Positions 48,195 to 56,161 of a stretch of 64,000 bases of DNA are shown here, piece after piece. Location of the stretch: positions 558,001-622,000 of the forward strand of contig NZ_NJIG01000001.1 in the NCBI RefSeq assembly GCF_002209535.1, written 5' to 3'. Under the pieces are notes generated by a model, which had not been told where the DNA came from, did no database searches, and was given only the letters and a program-made list of their open reading frames with translations. Every line of letters starts with the position of its first letter. Position 1 is the first letter of the stretch. Source of the DNA: Achromobacter marplatensis (GTDB lineage: Bacteria > Pseudomonadota > Gammaproteobacteria > Burkholderiales > Burkholderiaceae_B). The translations under genes were made by a program, and so were the position numbers.

Positions 48195-49319
48195 GTGAAT
48201 ACACGTCCTACAGTCGATCTTGCCCGAGTCCTGCTTGTTATCGTGATCCTGTCAGCCTTGATGGTGGGCAGCCTTTACATCCTGCGTCCGTTCCTGCCCG
48301 GGCTGATCTGGGCCACCACGATCGTGGTGGCGACGTGGCCGGTGCTGCTGGCCATCCAGCAACGTTTCGGCGGCCGCCGCTGGGCGGCGACGGCGATGAT
48401 GCTGCTGATCCTGCTGTTCGTGATCGTGCTACCGCTCTACCAGGTGATTTCCACCTTGGCCGAGCATGGCGGGGCGATCACAGCGGCCGTAAAAAGCCTG
48501 CCCGAGTACGCACTGCTGGCGCCGCCGGGATGGGTAAGCGCCATTCCGCTGGCGGGCCCGCGCATCGCGCAGGAATGGCAGACGCTGTCAGACGCCGGCG
48601 CGGGCGGGCTGCTGGCCCGGCTGGAACCCTATCTGACCATCGCGGCGCATTGGCTGCTTAGCCACGCGGCGATCGTCGGCGTGTTCGTCATGCACATGCT
48701 GATCACTATCGTCATCGCGGGGATCCTGTATAGCCAGGGCGAGATGGCGTCGGACTTCGTCAAGCGCTTTGCGAACCGGTTGGCCGGCCCGCGCGGCGTG
48801 GCGGCCGTGCGTCTGGCGGGCGCCGCCGTTCGCGCGGTGGCGCTGGGTATCGTGGTGACGGCCGTGGTGCAGTCCGTGCTGGGTGGCGTCGGGTTGTGGA
48901 TCGCGGGCGTGCCGGCCGCCGGTATCCTGACGGCCTTGATGGTGATGCTGTGCCTGGCGCAGCTGGGGCCGTTCTTGCCGATGCTGGGCGGCGTGATCTG
49001 GCTGTTCCAGAACGATATGAAAGTGGCTGCCATCCTGTTGCTGGTCTGGGCGGTGCTGGTGGCCATGCTGGACAACCTGTTGCGGCCGATGCTGATCAAG
49101 CGCGGCGTGAACCTGTCTTTGCTGCTGATCCTGTCCGGCGTGCTGGGCGGCATGTTCGCCTTCGGCATCGTCGGCCTGTTCATCGGGCCGGTAATCCTGG
49201 CGGTGACCTCGACGCTGGTGAATGCCTGGATCGAAGAGGTGCCGCCGCCCGTCGAGCCCCTGGAGATTCCGGAAGCAACGGGCGCCGCGCTGCCCGGAGC
49301 GCCTGCCGAAAAGGCGTAA
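48195..49319 (+). CDS. AI-2E family transporter (YdiK/PerM type)
   Basis: 374 residues starting at GTG 48195 with AGGAG 7 bases upstream. Seven to eight helices with the family plan (LYILRPFLPGLIWATTIVVATWPVL, VLPLYQVISTLAEHGG, a long periplasmic helix, then VQSVLGGVGLWIAGVPAAGILTALMVMLCLAQLGPFLPMLGGVIWLF and NLLRPMLIKRG). Members include the proposed AI-2 exporter TqsA and sodium/proton antiporters, so the substrate is uncertain. A terminator follows. Confidence 0.9.
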   Translation: MNTRPTVDLARVLLVIVILSALMVGSLYILRPFLPGLIWATTIVVATWPVLLAIQQRFGGRRWAATAMMLLILLFVIVLPLYQVISTLAEHGGAITAAVKSLPEYALLAPPGWVSAIPLAGPRIAQEWQTLSDAGAGGLLARLEPYLTIAAHWLLSHAAIVGVFVMHMLITIVIAGILYSQGEMASDFVKRFANRLAGPRGVAAVRLAGAAVRAVALGIVVTAVVQSVLGGVGLWIAGVPAAGILTALMVMLCLAQLGPFLPMLGGVIWLFQNDMKVAAILLLVWAVLVAMLDNLLRPMLIKRGVNLSLLLILSGVLGGMFAFGIVGLFIGPVILAVTSTLVNAWIEEVPPPVEPLEIPEATGAALPGAPAEKA

Positions 49320-49334
49320 CATCTGCCTGACGCT

Positions 49335-49358
49335 GCGGGCGCTTCGCCCGCTTTTTTT
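49335..49358 (+). terminator. Rho-independent terminator after the AI-2E transporter gene
   Basis: GCGGGC (49335-49340), loop GCTTC, GCCCGC (49346-49351), then seven T (49352-49358), 16 bp after the stop. Confidence 0.95.
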
Positions 49359-49465
49359 GCACCACCCCGGCAATACTTAATGACGATGCACCCGTTTGTG
49401 CTGGCTGACAGCACGCCCGAATCCCTTTCCACCCCGGCCCCGTCCGCATGCAAGGCGGTAGCGCG

Positions 49466-50191
49466 ATGAGCGAAAGCGTAAGACTGGCCAAGCGCTTGGC
49501 CACGGAACAGTCCTGCTCCCGCGGCGATGCCGAACGCTACATAGAAGGCGGTTGGGTTGCGGTGGACGGCAAGCCGGTGGAAGAACCCGGATTCCGCGTC
49601 GCCCCCGGCCAGACGGTCAGCCTTTTGCCTGGCGCGAAGCTGGAAGACATGCGGCCCGTGACCGTGCTGGTGCACAAGCCTGAGGGCATGTACGCCGACA
49701 ACGAAGCGGGTTCGGCGCTGGACCTGATCGTGCCCAAGAACCTGATGCCGGGCGACCGTTCCGGCCAACGCTATCTGAAGCGCATGTTCAACGGCCTGAA
49801 GCTCGTCACGCCGCTGGAACGCGCGGCCAGCGGCTTGGTCGTCTACACGCAGGAATACGCGATATCGCGCAAGCTGGTGGAAGAGGGCAAGCTCGTCGAG
49901 CAGGAATACGTAGCGCAGGTCAGCGGCCAGCTCAGCGAGGGCGACCTGGCCCGACTGCAACGTGGCCTGGCGTACGAAGGGCGGGCGGCCACCCCCATGA
50001 AGGTCAGCTGGCAGAACGAAACCCATCTGCGCTTTGCGTTGAAGACGCCGTTGCCGGGTTTCATCGAATACGTTTGCGATACCGCGGGCTTGCAGCTGCA
50101 GGCCTTGCGCCGTATCCGCATCGGCCGCTTGCCGATGGCGGGATTGGCCGTAGGCCAATGGCGCTACCGGCTGGACTATGAACGGTTTTGA
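49466..50191 (+). CDS. RsuA/RluF-type pseudouridine synthase homologue lacking the catalytic aspartate
   Basis: 241 residues from ATG 49466 (an ATG 18 bases earlier is possible). N-terminal S4 RNA-binding domain (VRLAKRLATEQSCSRGDAERYIEGGWVAVDGKPVEEPGFRVAPGQ), then the RsuA-like fold (VTVLVHKPEGMYA, GLAYEGRAATPMKVSW, GLQLQALRRIRIGRL). Where active enzymes have G-R-L-D, this protein has T-P-L-E (E118), then RAASGLVVYT. The catalytic Asp is therefore Glu and the flanking Gly-Arg is lost. It may be an RNA-binding protein without pseudouridylation activity. Fourteen bases may overlap the next gene if that starts early. Confidence 0.85.
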   Translation: MSESVRLAKRLATEQSCSRGDAERYIEGGWVAVDGKPVEEPGFRVAPGQTVSLLPGAKLEDMRPVTVLVHKPEGMYADNEAGSALDLIVPKNLMPGDRSGQRYLKRMFNGLKLVTPLERAASGLVVYTQEYAISRKLVEEGKLVEQEYVAQVSGQLSEGDLARLQRGLAYEGRAATPMKVSWQNETHLRFALKTPLPGFIEYVCDTAGLQLQALRRIRIGRLPMAGLAVGQWRYRLDYERF

Positions 50192-50219
50192 CGACGCATT
50201 GATGCCCCCGACGAAGACC

Positions 50220-51356
50220 ATGAACCTGCGTGGAGAGCCCCCGCAGCATCAGCATCCGGGCCGCCGCGGCTTCCTGAAGCAGACCGGCGCGCTGTGCCTG
50301 ACGGCACTGGCGCTGAGCGGCTGCGCGAGCCGTGCGCCTGCGGGCAGGGCATCGGGCCCCGGTCAGGCTACAGCGGCCAGCACGCCCCCGGCCGCGCACG
50401 GCAAGGGCGCCGCCCCGGTTCCCGCCTTGCGTCCCGGCGCACGGGTCGCCATCGTGGCGCCGGCCTCCGCGGCGCCTGGCGCCAGCGACGAGGCGGCAGA
50501 ATGGCTGGAGGCTCGCGGCTTCATCGCCCAAGTCATGCCAGCCAGCCGCACCCGGCTGGACACGCCCTATGAATATCTGGCCGGCAGCGATGCCGACCGG
50601 CTGGCCGATTTGCACAACGCGTTTGCCGCCTCGGACGTGGGGGCGGTGTGGTGCCTGCAAGGCGGGTTCGGGTCGTGGCGCTTGCTGGACCAGCTTGATT
50701 ACGCGCTGCTGCGCAAGCATGCCAAGCCGTTCATCGGCTACAGCGACATCACCGCGCTGCATCTGGCCTTGCAGCGTCATGCCGGTTTTGTGACGTTCCA
50801 CGGGCCGATGCTGGGCCAGGACTTGCTGGCCGGCAAACGCGAACCTACGGAATCCAGCCTGCTGGCGATGGTCACCGGCCAGATGGGCAACGGCGCATGG
50901 ATCGCGCCCCCGCAGGACGCCTTGGCCACCGAACTGGTGCCGGGCGTGGCCAGCGGGCGGCTGATCGGCGGCAACCTGGCGCTAATCGCCGCGCTGACCG
51001 GTACGCGCAACGAGATCGACACGCGCGACGCCATCCTGTTCATCGAAGACGTCAATGAAGCCGTGCCGCGCGTCGACCGGCTGCTGGGCCAGTTGGCGGC
51101 CGCCGGCAAGTTCGATGGCGTGAAGGGCCTGCTGGTGGGCAATTTCACCCGCCTGGGTGTGCAGATGGATGACGCGCAGGCGCAGGGCCTGCTGTATCCA
51201 CTGATCCTGGACCAGTTCCGGTCGCGTGGGATTCCGGTGCTGGCCGGTTGGCCCAGCGGGCACGGCGACCCGAACCTGACGCTGCCGTTGGGCGCACGAG
51301 TAACGCTGGACACGGGCCGCGGCGCTTTGCGGCTGGATCAGGCCGTGGTGGTGTGA
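50220..51356 (+). CDS. LD-carboxypeptidase (peptidase S66), Tat/lipoprotein form
   Basis: 378 residues from ATG 50220; in-frame ATGs at 50178 and 50202 are alternatives. The N-terminus has RRGFLKQTG and a lipobox LSGC, so it is probably a Tat-exported lipoprotein. The S66 fold follows: GARVAIVAPASAAP, GAVWCLQGGFGSWRLLDQLDY, and nucleophile segment IGYSDITALHLAL. The Glu/His segments are ILFIEDVNEAVPRVDRLLGQL and PVLAGWPSGHGDPNLTLPLG. It trims the terminal D-Ala of murein tetrapeptides during recycling. The usual bacterial enzyme is cytoplasmic, so export is noteworthy. Confidence 0.9.
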   Translation: MNLRGEPPQHQHPGRRGFLKQTGALCLTALALSGCASRAPAGRASGPGQATAASTPPAAHGKGAAPVPALRPGARVAIVAPASAAPGASDEAAEWLEARGFIAQVMPASRTRLDTPYEYLAGSDADRLADLHNAFAASDVGAVWCLQGGFGSWRLLDQLDYALLRKHAKPFIGYSDITALHLALQRHAGFVTFHGPMLGQDLLAGKREPTESSLLAMVTGQMGNGAWIAPPQDALATELVPGVASGRLIGGNLALIAALTGTRNEIDTRDAILFIEDVNEAVPRVDRLLGQLAAAGKFDGVKGLLVGNFTRLGVQMDDAQAQGLLYPLILDQFRSRGIPVLAGWPSGHGDPNLTLPLGARVTLDTGRGALRLDQAVVV

Positions 51357-51372
51357 GGGGTTCCTCAGAGTT

Positions 51373-51451
51373 TGAGCTATTAATGAGTCAAATAGTGTAG
51401 TTATGACTCATTAATGAGTCATAACTGAAACACCCTGTGCCTCATTAATCA
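51373..51451 (+). promoter_or_regulatory. HipB operators: 28-bp perfect palindrome plus flanking copies
   Basis: AGTTATGACTCATT (51399-51412) is followed directly by its reverse complement (51413-51426). A degenerate copy lies at 51373-51390 (TGAGCTATTAATGAGTCA) and a half-site CTCATTAAT at 51441-51449. The cluster ends about 35 bp before the antitoxin start, the usual position for toxin-antitoxin autoregulation. Confidence 0.85.
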
Positions 51452-51485
51452 TGCAATAGGGCGGTTTCCGCACTATTATCAAAGC

Positions 51486-51827
51486 ATGAAAAAGAAGATC
51501 GAACCCAGCTTCGATGCGGCCGATGCACTCGCCCGGCTAGGCGCAAACCTGCGCACGGCGCGCCTGCGTCGCGCCGAATCGGAAAGCGCGCTGGCCAGCC
51601 GCCTGGGCGTGTCCCGGGCGACTATCGCCCGTCTGGAACGCGGCGACGGTGGGGTATCCCTGGCGCTGGCAGTGGAAGCGCTGCTGCAATACGGGTTTGG
51701 CGACCAGCTGTTCACGCTTGCCGATCCCGATCAGGACGGGGTGGGCAAGCGGTTGGACGCGTTGCGGCGGCCCAGCCGGGGTGGCGCAGCAACGCCCGCG
51801 CACCGCATCGACCCCACCAAACTCTAG
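51486..51827 (+). CDS. hipB: HipB-like antitoxin / XRE-family regulator
   Basis: 113 residues. HTH_3 domain at about residues 17-70 (LGANLRTARLRRAESESALASRLGVSRATIARLERGDGGVSLALAVEALLQYG), then a short basic, disordered tail (RLDALRRPSRGGAATPAHRIDPTKL). It should bind the palindromes immediately upstream and neutralise HipA. The stop is 14 bp before the hipA start. Confidence 0.88.
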   Translation: MKKKIEPSFDAADALARLGANLRTARLRRAESESALASRLGVSRATIARLERGDGGVSLALAVEALLQYGFGDQLFTLADPDQDGVGKRLDALRRPSRGGAATPAHRIDPTKL

Positions 51828-51841
51828 GGTCAAGGCTCGGC

Positions 51842-53158
51842 ATGGCGCGCGCCCGCAAACACAAATCCGTTGAAAGCCAGCTGTTTGTCTACGTGGACAT
51901 CCGCGGCGAAGCGGTCCTGGCCGGCGTGCTGACGCTGGACGACTCGGACGAGAATCACTTTTTTGCCGAGTTCACTTATGTGCAGTCGTATGTGAACGAC
52001 CCGCGCGCCTTCGCGCTGAACCCTTTGAATCTGCCCCTGATCGACGCCAAGACGACCTTCCGCACGGAAAGCCGCTATGAAACGCTGGGGGCGATCTTCG
52101 ACGCCGCGCCGGATGCCTGGGGCCGCAACGTGATGCGCGTGGACAAGGCGGGCGCCCGAGTCACCGAAGACGAAGTCCTGCTGCGCGGGCGCGGCATGGG
52201 CGTGGGGGCGCTGTTCTTCAGCGCGCGCCGGCTCACGCCCAATATGCGCAAGACCTATCGCTTGCCCGAGATCAGCCAGTTGGAATCGTTGGCGGATTTG
52301 CTGACGGACATCGACCAGGGCGTGAAGCCGAAAGGCCTGTACCGCGACATCCTGGGCAGTTCGTGGGATATCGGCGGGGCGCGCCCCAAGACCATCGTGC
52401 GCGACGAGCAAGGCGAGATGTGGATCGCCAAGTTTCCGCGCCAAGGCGATTCCTATGACCGGCAACGCGTCGAGTTCGCCAATCTGGAGATGGCCCGGGC
52501 GATCGGGCTGACCGTGCCCGAAATCCATTTGACGCAAACCCATCTGGGCGCCGTGCTGCTGACCCGCCGCTTCGACCGGGAGCGGCTTGCGGCCGAGCGC
52601 GGCGGCGAACCCGTGGTGGCCCGCCGCCATTTCCTGAGCGGCGCGTCGCTGATCAGCCCGTCGGCGCAAATCGGCAAGCGCGAACTGGACGGCGCGCGCG
52701 GCAAGGCCACGTATTCGTACGCGCGCCTGGCGGATGTGGTGCGCCGCGTCTCGTCGAACCCGGTGCAAGACCTGAAGGAACTGTATGCCCGCATGATCCT
52801 GAACGTCGCCGTGCACAACACCGACGACCATCTGAAGAACGTGGGCTTCGTGAAGGACGAGGGCGCTGGCACGTATCGGCTGTCGCCCTTGTTCGATGTG
52901 GTCACGCAGGAAGGGTCGGCGAAGCATTACCTGCACATCGGCGCGGCGGGGCGCGACAGCACGTTCGAGAATTGCCTGACCGAATACCGCCGCTTTGGCC
53001 TGCGCTCCGAAGCCGTGGCGCAGTCGATCCTGGACCGCGTGCGGGAGGTGGTGGCCGAACGTGCCGGCTTCTATGACCGCGCCGGAATGAGCCACGCGGA
53101 AATCACACAGGTGGAAGCGACGTTGACGGCATGGCGGCACGGTATATTGCCGGTATGA
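51842..53158 (+). CDS. hipA: HipA-type serine/threonine kinase toxin
   Basis: 438 residues, standard HipA length. N-terminal couple_hipA region, then the kinase core: GSSWDIGGARPKTIV (G-G-x-R-P-K loop), MWIAKFP with the ATP-binding Lys, catalytic HNTDDHLKN, and LSPLFDV as the metal-binding Asp segment. All catalytic residues look intact, so it should be an active toxin. HipA phosphorylates glutamyl-tRNA synthetase in E. coli, while relatives have other aminoacyl-tRNA synthetase targets. The stop overlaps the start of a LysR gene. Confidence 0.92.
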   Translation: MARARKHKSVESQLFVYVDIRGEAVLAGVLTLDDSDENHFFAEFTYVQSYVNDPRAFALNPLNLPLIDAKTTFRTESRYETLGAIFDAAPDAWGRNVMRVDKAGARVTEDEVLLRGRGMGVGALFFSARRLTPNMRKTYRLPEISQLESLADLLTDIDQGVKPKGLYRDILGSSWDIGGARPKTIVRDEQGEMWIAKFPRQGDSYDRQRVEFANLEMARAIGLTVPEIHLTQTHLGAVLLTRRFDRERLAAERGGEPVVARRHFLSGASLISPSAQIGKRELDGARGKATYSYARLADVVRRVSSNPVQDLKELYARMILNVAVHNTDDHLKNVGFVKDEGAGTYRLSPLFDVVTQEGSAKHYLHIGAAGRDSTFENCLTEYRRFGLRSEAVAQSILDRVREVVAERAGFYDRAGMSHAEITQVEATLTAWRHGILPV

Positions 53159-54057
53159 AAAAGCTGGATATTCCTGCCCTGGAGATCTTCGTCGCGGCCG
53201 TCGAAGAAAAGAGCCTGTCGAAAGCGGCCGAACGGGAAAACCTGGTGACGTCCGCCGCCAGTAAACGGGTGGCGGAGTTGGAGCGCCACCTGGACCGCAC
53301 GCTATTACATCGCCATGGCCGCGGGGTCGAGCCCACGCCTGCCGGCGCCTTGCTCTACCAGCGCGCGAAAGCCATCCTGCGCAGCGTGCAACTGACTGAG
53401 CAGGCCATCAACGGCTACTCCGTCAATGGGCAGGCCAAGATCCGGCTGGCCAGCAACCCGTCGACCATCCTGCAATTCCTGCCCGGCGTGATGGGCAGGT
53501 TCCTGGCGGGCCGCAGCGACGTCAGCGTGGACCTGCTGGAAGGCCACAGCTACGACATTCCGCGTCTGGTCGCCGAGGCGTCGGTGGATATCGGCATCTA
53601 CCACGCCGATCATCCCGTGCCCGGCGTCGCGTCGTTCCCGTTCCGCCGGGATCGCGTGGGGCTGGTCGTGCCGGTCGGCCATCCGCTGGCGGACCGGACG
53701 GAACTGTTCCTGGAAGACGCGCTGGACTATGACCTGCTGGGCTACTTTCCCCGGCATTCGCTGGACCAGTTCCTGGCGTATGCGGGGCAGACGCTGTCGC
53801 GGCCGCCCAACGTCAAGCTGCAGGTGTCCAACTTTGAGACGCGGTGCCGGATGATCCGCGAAGGCCTGGGCATCGGCGTAGTGCCGGAAGGCATCGCGCG
53901 CCACTATCTGGCGTCGATGGGCCTGGTGCTGCTGCGGCTGCGGGATGACTGGGCGGAACGCCAGTTCTATGTCTGCGTGCGCGACACGGCGCAACTGGCG
54001 CGCCCGGTGGAAGAATTGCTGAAGGCGCTGACGGCACCCGACACGCCGGCGCAGTAA
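53155..54057 (+). CDS. LysR-family transcriptional regulator coupled to hipA
   Basis: 300 residues from ATG 53155, sharing ATGA with the hipA stop; the in-frame ATG 24 bases earlier lies inside hipA. HTH (DIPALEIFVAAVEEKSLSKAAERENLVTSAASKRVAELERHLDRTLLHRHGRGVEPTPAGALLY) and a LysR substrate-binding domain (KIRLASNPSTILQFLPGVMGRFLAGRSDVSVDLLEGHSYDIPRLVAEASVDIGIY). Usually a LysR gene would face its target. Here it is convergent with the catabolic operon ending at 54080. Confidence 0.93.
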   Translation: MKKLDIPALEIFVAAVEEKSLSKAAERENLVTSAASKRVAELERHLDRTLLHRHGRGVEPTPAGALLYQRAKAILRSVQLTEQAINGYSVNGQAKIRLASNPSTILQFLPGVMGRFLAGRSDVSVDLLEGHSYDIPRLVAEASVDIGIYHADHPVPGVASFPFRRDRVGLVVPVGHPLADRTELFLEDALDYDLLGYFPRHSLDQFLAYAGQTLSRPPNVKLQVSNFETRCRMIREGLGIGVVPEGIARHYLASMGLVLLRLRDDWAERQFYVCVRDTAQLARPVEELLKALTAPDTPAQ

Positions 54058-54079
54058 CGGCGCCGGCGTGTCGAGACGT

Positions 54080-54949
54080 CTAGCCGGTCAGGCGCGCTTC
54101 GGCCGCCTGGGCCAGCACCGGCCGCAGATAGGCAAGGAAGCGGTCGGGATCTTCGCTCATGGGAAAGTGGCCCATGCCTTCCATGATCTGCCAATGCGAT
54201 CCGGCGATTCGTCCGGCCAGGAACTCGGTGTCTTGCGGCGTGCACGAATAGTCGTATTCGCCGGTCAGCAGCCACAAGGGGCAACGACGCGTATCGATCC
54301 GGGCCACGCGGTCCCGGATATCGCCATCGGCCGTATAGAAATGCAGATCGCCCTTGAACACGCCTGGGCCGCTCTGCATGTAGTGCCACAGCGTTTCCCA
54401 TCGGTGATTGTCGGGGCTGCCGGGGCCCACCAGGCCGGACACGATGCCGGCGCAGACTTCGCCGCCGTGCACGTCGGGCCGGTTCAGCCATTCCAGGTCA
54501 TAGTAGGGGTCCACGTGGGCGCCCGACTGCAGCCCGATGGCGCCGCCGAAGCGGTGCGCGTGTTCCAGCGCAAGATGCAGCACGATGCGTCCGCCGATGG
54601 AGCACCCCATCACCAGCGGCCGGTCGAGCGCCAGCGCGTCGGCAACCGCGATGATCGCTTGCGCGTAATCCTCGGAAGTGAGTCGGTAGGTTTCCTGCTG
54701 CCAGCCTTCGGGCGGTGACGATTTGCCGTGCCAGGGCAGGTCGAACGCGATCACCCGGAAGGACGCCAGGATCCTCGGGTCGTTCATCACGGCCCGGTAC
54801 TGCCGGGTATCGGCGCCCGCAGTGTGCAGGCACAGCAGCGGGATGCCGGTGCCGGCTTCCTCGACATAGACGCGGTGCGTACGGCCGCCTAGCGTCAAAT
54901 GCAGGTAGCGCCCGATGATGGGTTCGAAGACGGCGGTTTGCGAATTCAC
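54080..54949 (-). CDS. Alpha/beta hydrolase
   Basis: 289 residues starting at GTG (54947-54949), with AAGGAG 8 bases upstream and a 4-bp overlap with the preceding stop. Alpha/beta hydrolase fold: oxyanion segment LLCLHTAGADTRQYRAV, nucleophile elbow VMGCSIGGRIVLHLAL (Ser in G-C-S-I-G), acid LLTGEYDYSCTP, and His in MEGMGHFPMSEDPDRF. The nucleophile motif G-x-S-x-G and catalytic triad look complete. Last gene of the catabolic operon. It could hydrolyse an ester or a C-C bond of a ring-cleavage product; the substrate is unknown. Confidence 0.9.
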   Translation of the reverse strand: MNSQTAVFEPIIGRYLHLTLGGRTHRVYVEEAGTGIPLLCLHTAGADTRQYRAVMNDPRILASFRVIAFDLPWHGKSSPPEGWQQETYRLTSEDYAQAIIAVADALALDRPLVMGCSIGGRIVLHLALEHAHRFGGAIGLQSGAHVDPYYDLEWLNRPDVHGGEVCAGIVSGLVGPGSPDNHRWETLWHYMQSGPGVFKGDLHFYTADGDIRDRVARIDTRRCPLWLLTGEYDYSCTPQDTEFLAGRIAGSHWQIMEGMGHFPMSEDPDRFLAYLRPVLAQAAEARLTG

Positions 54950-55332
54950 GAGGACGCTCCTTCGGCGCGCGGGCAGGCCAGCACGTCCTTGAAATACAGC
55001 AGGTTGGACATCAGGGGATACAGGTCGCCTTCGGCACGCAGGCGCCGGAACTTCACCAGCGCCATCAGATCGTGGAAGCCTGGCGGGGGCAGGGGACGCC
55101 AGAATTGCGCCCAGTCTTCGGCCGAGGCGCGCAAGGCGAACTGCCAGCGCGGCATCACGAAGGGGCCTTTCCGTACGGACTGGATCCGGCCCGCCGCCAC
55201 CGTGATCAGGTAGGCGTCCCCGCCGCGCTCCAGCAGGAACACCGTGTTCAGATGGCGGCCCCGCCATACCAGTCGCTCTTGACCGTTCACGGCGTCGGCC
55301 AGCCGGTTCAGGATGAAGTCGTCTTCTTGCAT
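54946..55332 (-). CDS. SCP2-like small protein of the catabolic operon
   Basis: 128 residues from the ATG at 55330-55332. The pattern (FLLERGGDAYLITVAAGRIQSVRKGPFVMPRWQFALRASAEDWAQFWRPLPPPGFHDLMALVKFRRLRAEGDLYPLMSNLLYFKDVL) resembles SCP2 sterol-carrier-like folds, where a beta sheet is followed by a helix and the 'xGRLRVEGDL' turn. It may bind a hydrophobic substrate for the neighbouring hydrolase. It overlaps the hydrolase start by 4 bp and starts 13 bp after the lactonase-like gene. Function is inferred only. Confidence 0.65.
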   Translation of the reverse strand: MQEDDFILNRLADAVNGQERLVWRGRHLNTVFLLERGGDAYLITVAAGRIQSVRKGPFVMPRWQFALRASAEDWAQFWRPLPPPGFHDLMALVKFRRLRAEGDLYPLMSNLLYFKDVLACPRAEGASS

Positions 55333-55345
55333 CGGGTTTTCCTTG

Positions 55346-56161
55346 TCACAAAGGGGGCGTATCCAGCCGGTAGATGCCTGCTTCGCCATCGGCGGGTGGG
55401 TATTGCCGAGCGACGGCGGGATCGTGGCCCGGCACGATATGCGCGTCGGATTGCACCAGCGCGCGAATACGCCGATAGCCTTCCAGCATGTCGCCCAGGT
55501 GAAAGATAGCGGGAAACGGGTTGTCGTCGGTGAAGTTGCGGGCATAGTGCAAGGCGTCGGAAGCCAGCACGATCCAGCCGCGCGCGGTGTGCACCCGCAC
55601 CACCTGCAAACCCTGGGTATGGCCGCCGATGTGATGCAGTTCCAGCCCGGGCGCAAGCTCGGCGTCGCCGTCGTGGAAGCGGACGTGCCCCGCATAGACC
55701 TGGCGCACGACCGACTGCACGTCGTCCACCGAAAAGAAATGCCGCATGGCCGCAAAGCACATGTAGCGGCCCGTGGCGTACTGCATTTCGGTGTCTTGCA
55801 GATGGACCTGCGCTCGGGGATAGGCCTCGACGTTGCCGGCGTGGTCATAGTGCAGGTGCGTCAGGATCACGTGGTCGATGTCGGCCGGCGCCAGGCCCAG
55901 CCGGGCCAGCGCGGCCTCGGGATGCAGCGTGAAGGCCCGGTCGCGGGCGCGCGCCGAGCATGCGCTGAAACCGGTGTCTACCAGCACATTGCCGGCCGGG
56001 CCGCGCAGCAGCCAGCAATAGAAATCCAGCGGCATGGGCCCGTCGTGCACATCGGCGCGAGACAGGAAGTTGTCGACCGCGCGCCGGGTCACGCTGGCGT
56101 AGCGGATGGCATACGCCTCGTAGACCGGCAGCGCGGCGCCGTCTGCGGGCGCCGTGGTCAT
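55346..56161 (-). CDS. Metallo-beta-lactamase-fold lactonase-like hydrolase
   Basis: 271 residues from the ATG at 56159-56161, sharing ATGA with the upstream stop. MBL motif THLHYDHAG (HxHxDH), then GGHTQGLQVVRV (metal His), LASDALHYARN (bridging Asp) and a final metal His in IVPGHDP. The family plan (PLDFYCWLLRG, VLVDTGFSA) is that of N-acyl-homoserine-lactonase-type (AiiA/AttM-like) enzymes. In this operon a lactone intermediate of catabolism is as likely a substrate as a signal molecule. Confidence 0.88.
   Translation of the reverse strand: MTTAPADGAALPVYEAYAIRYASVTRRAVDNFLSRADVHDGPMPLDFYCWLLRGPAGNVLVDTGFSACSARARDRAFTLHPEAALARLGLAPADIDHVILTHLHYDHAGNVEAYPRAQVHLQDTEMQYATGRYMCFAAMRHFFSVDDVQSVVRQVYAGHVRFHDGDAELAPGLELHHIGGHTQGLQVVRVHTARGWIVLASDALHYARNFTDDNPFPAIFHLGDMLEGYRRIRALVQSDAHIVPGHDPAVARQYPPADGEAGIYRLDTPPL

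Noticed and set aside
48195-49319. Quorum-sensing AI-2 exporter assignment
   Set aside because: The AI-2E family is functionally mixed and no luxS or lsr gene is in the window, so only the family name is given.
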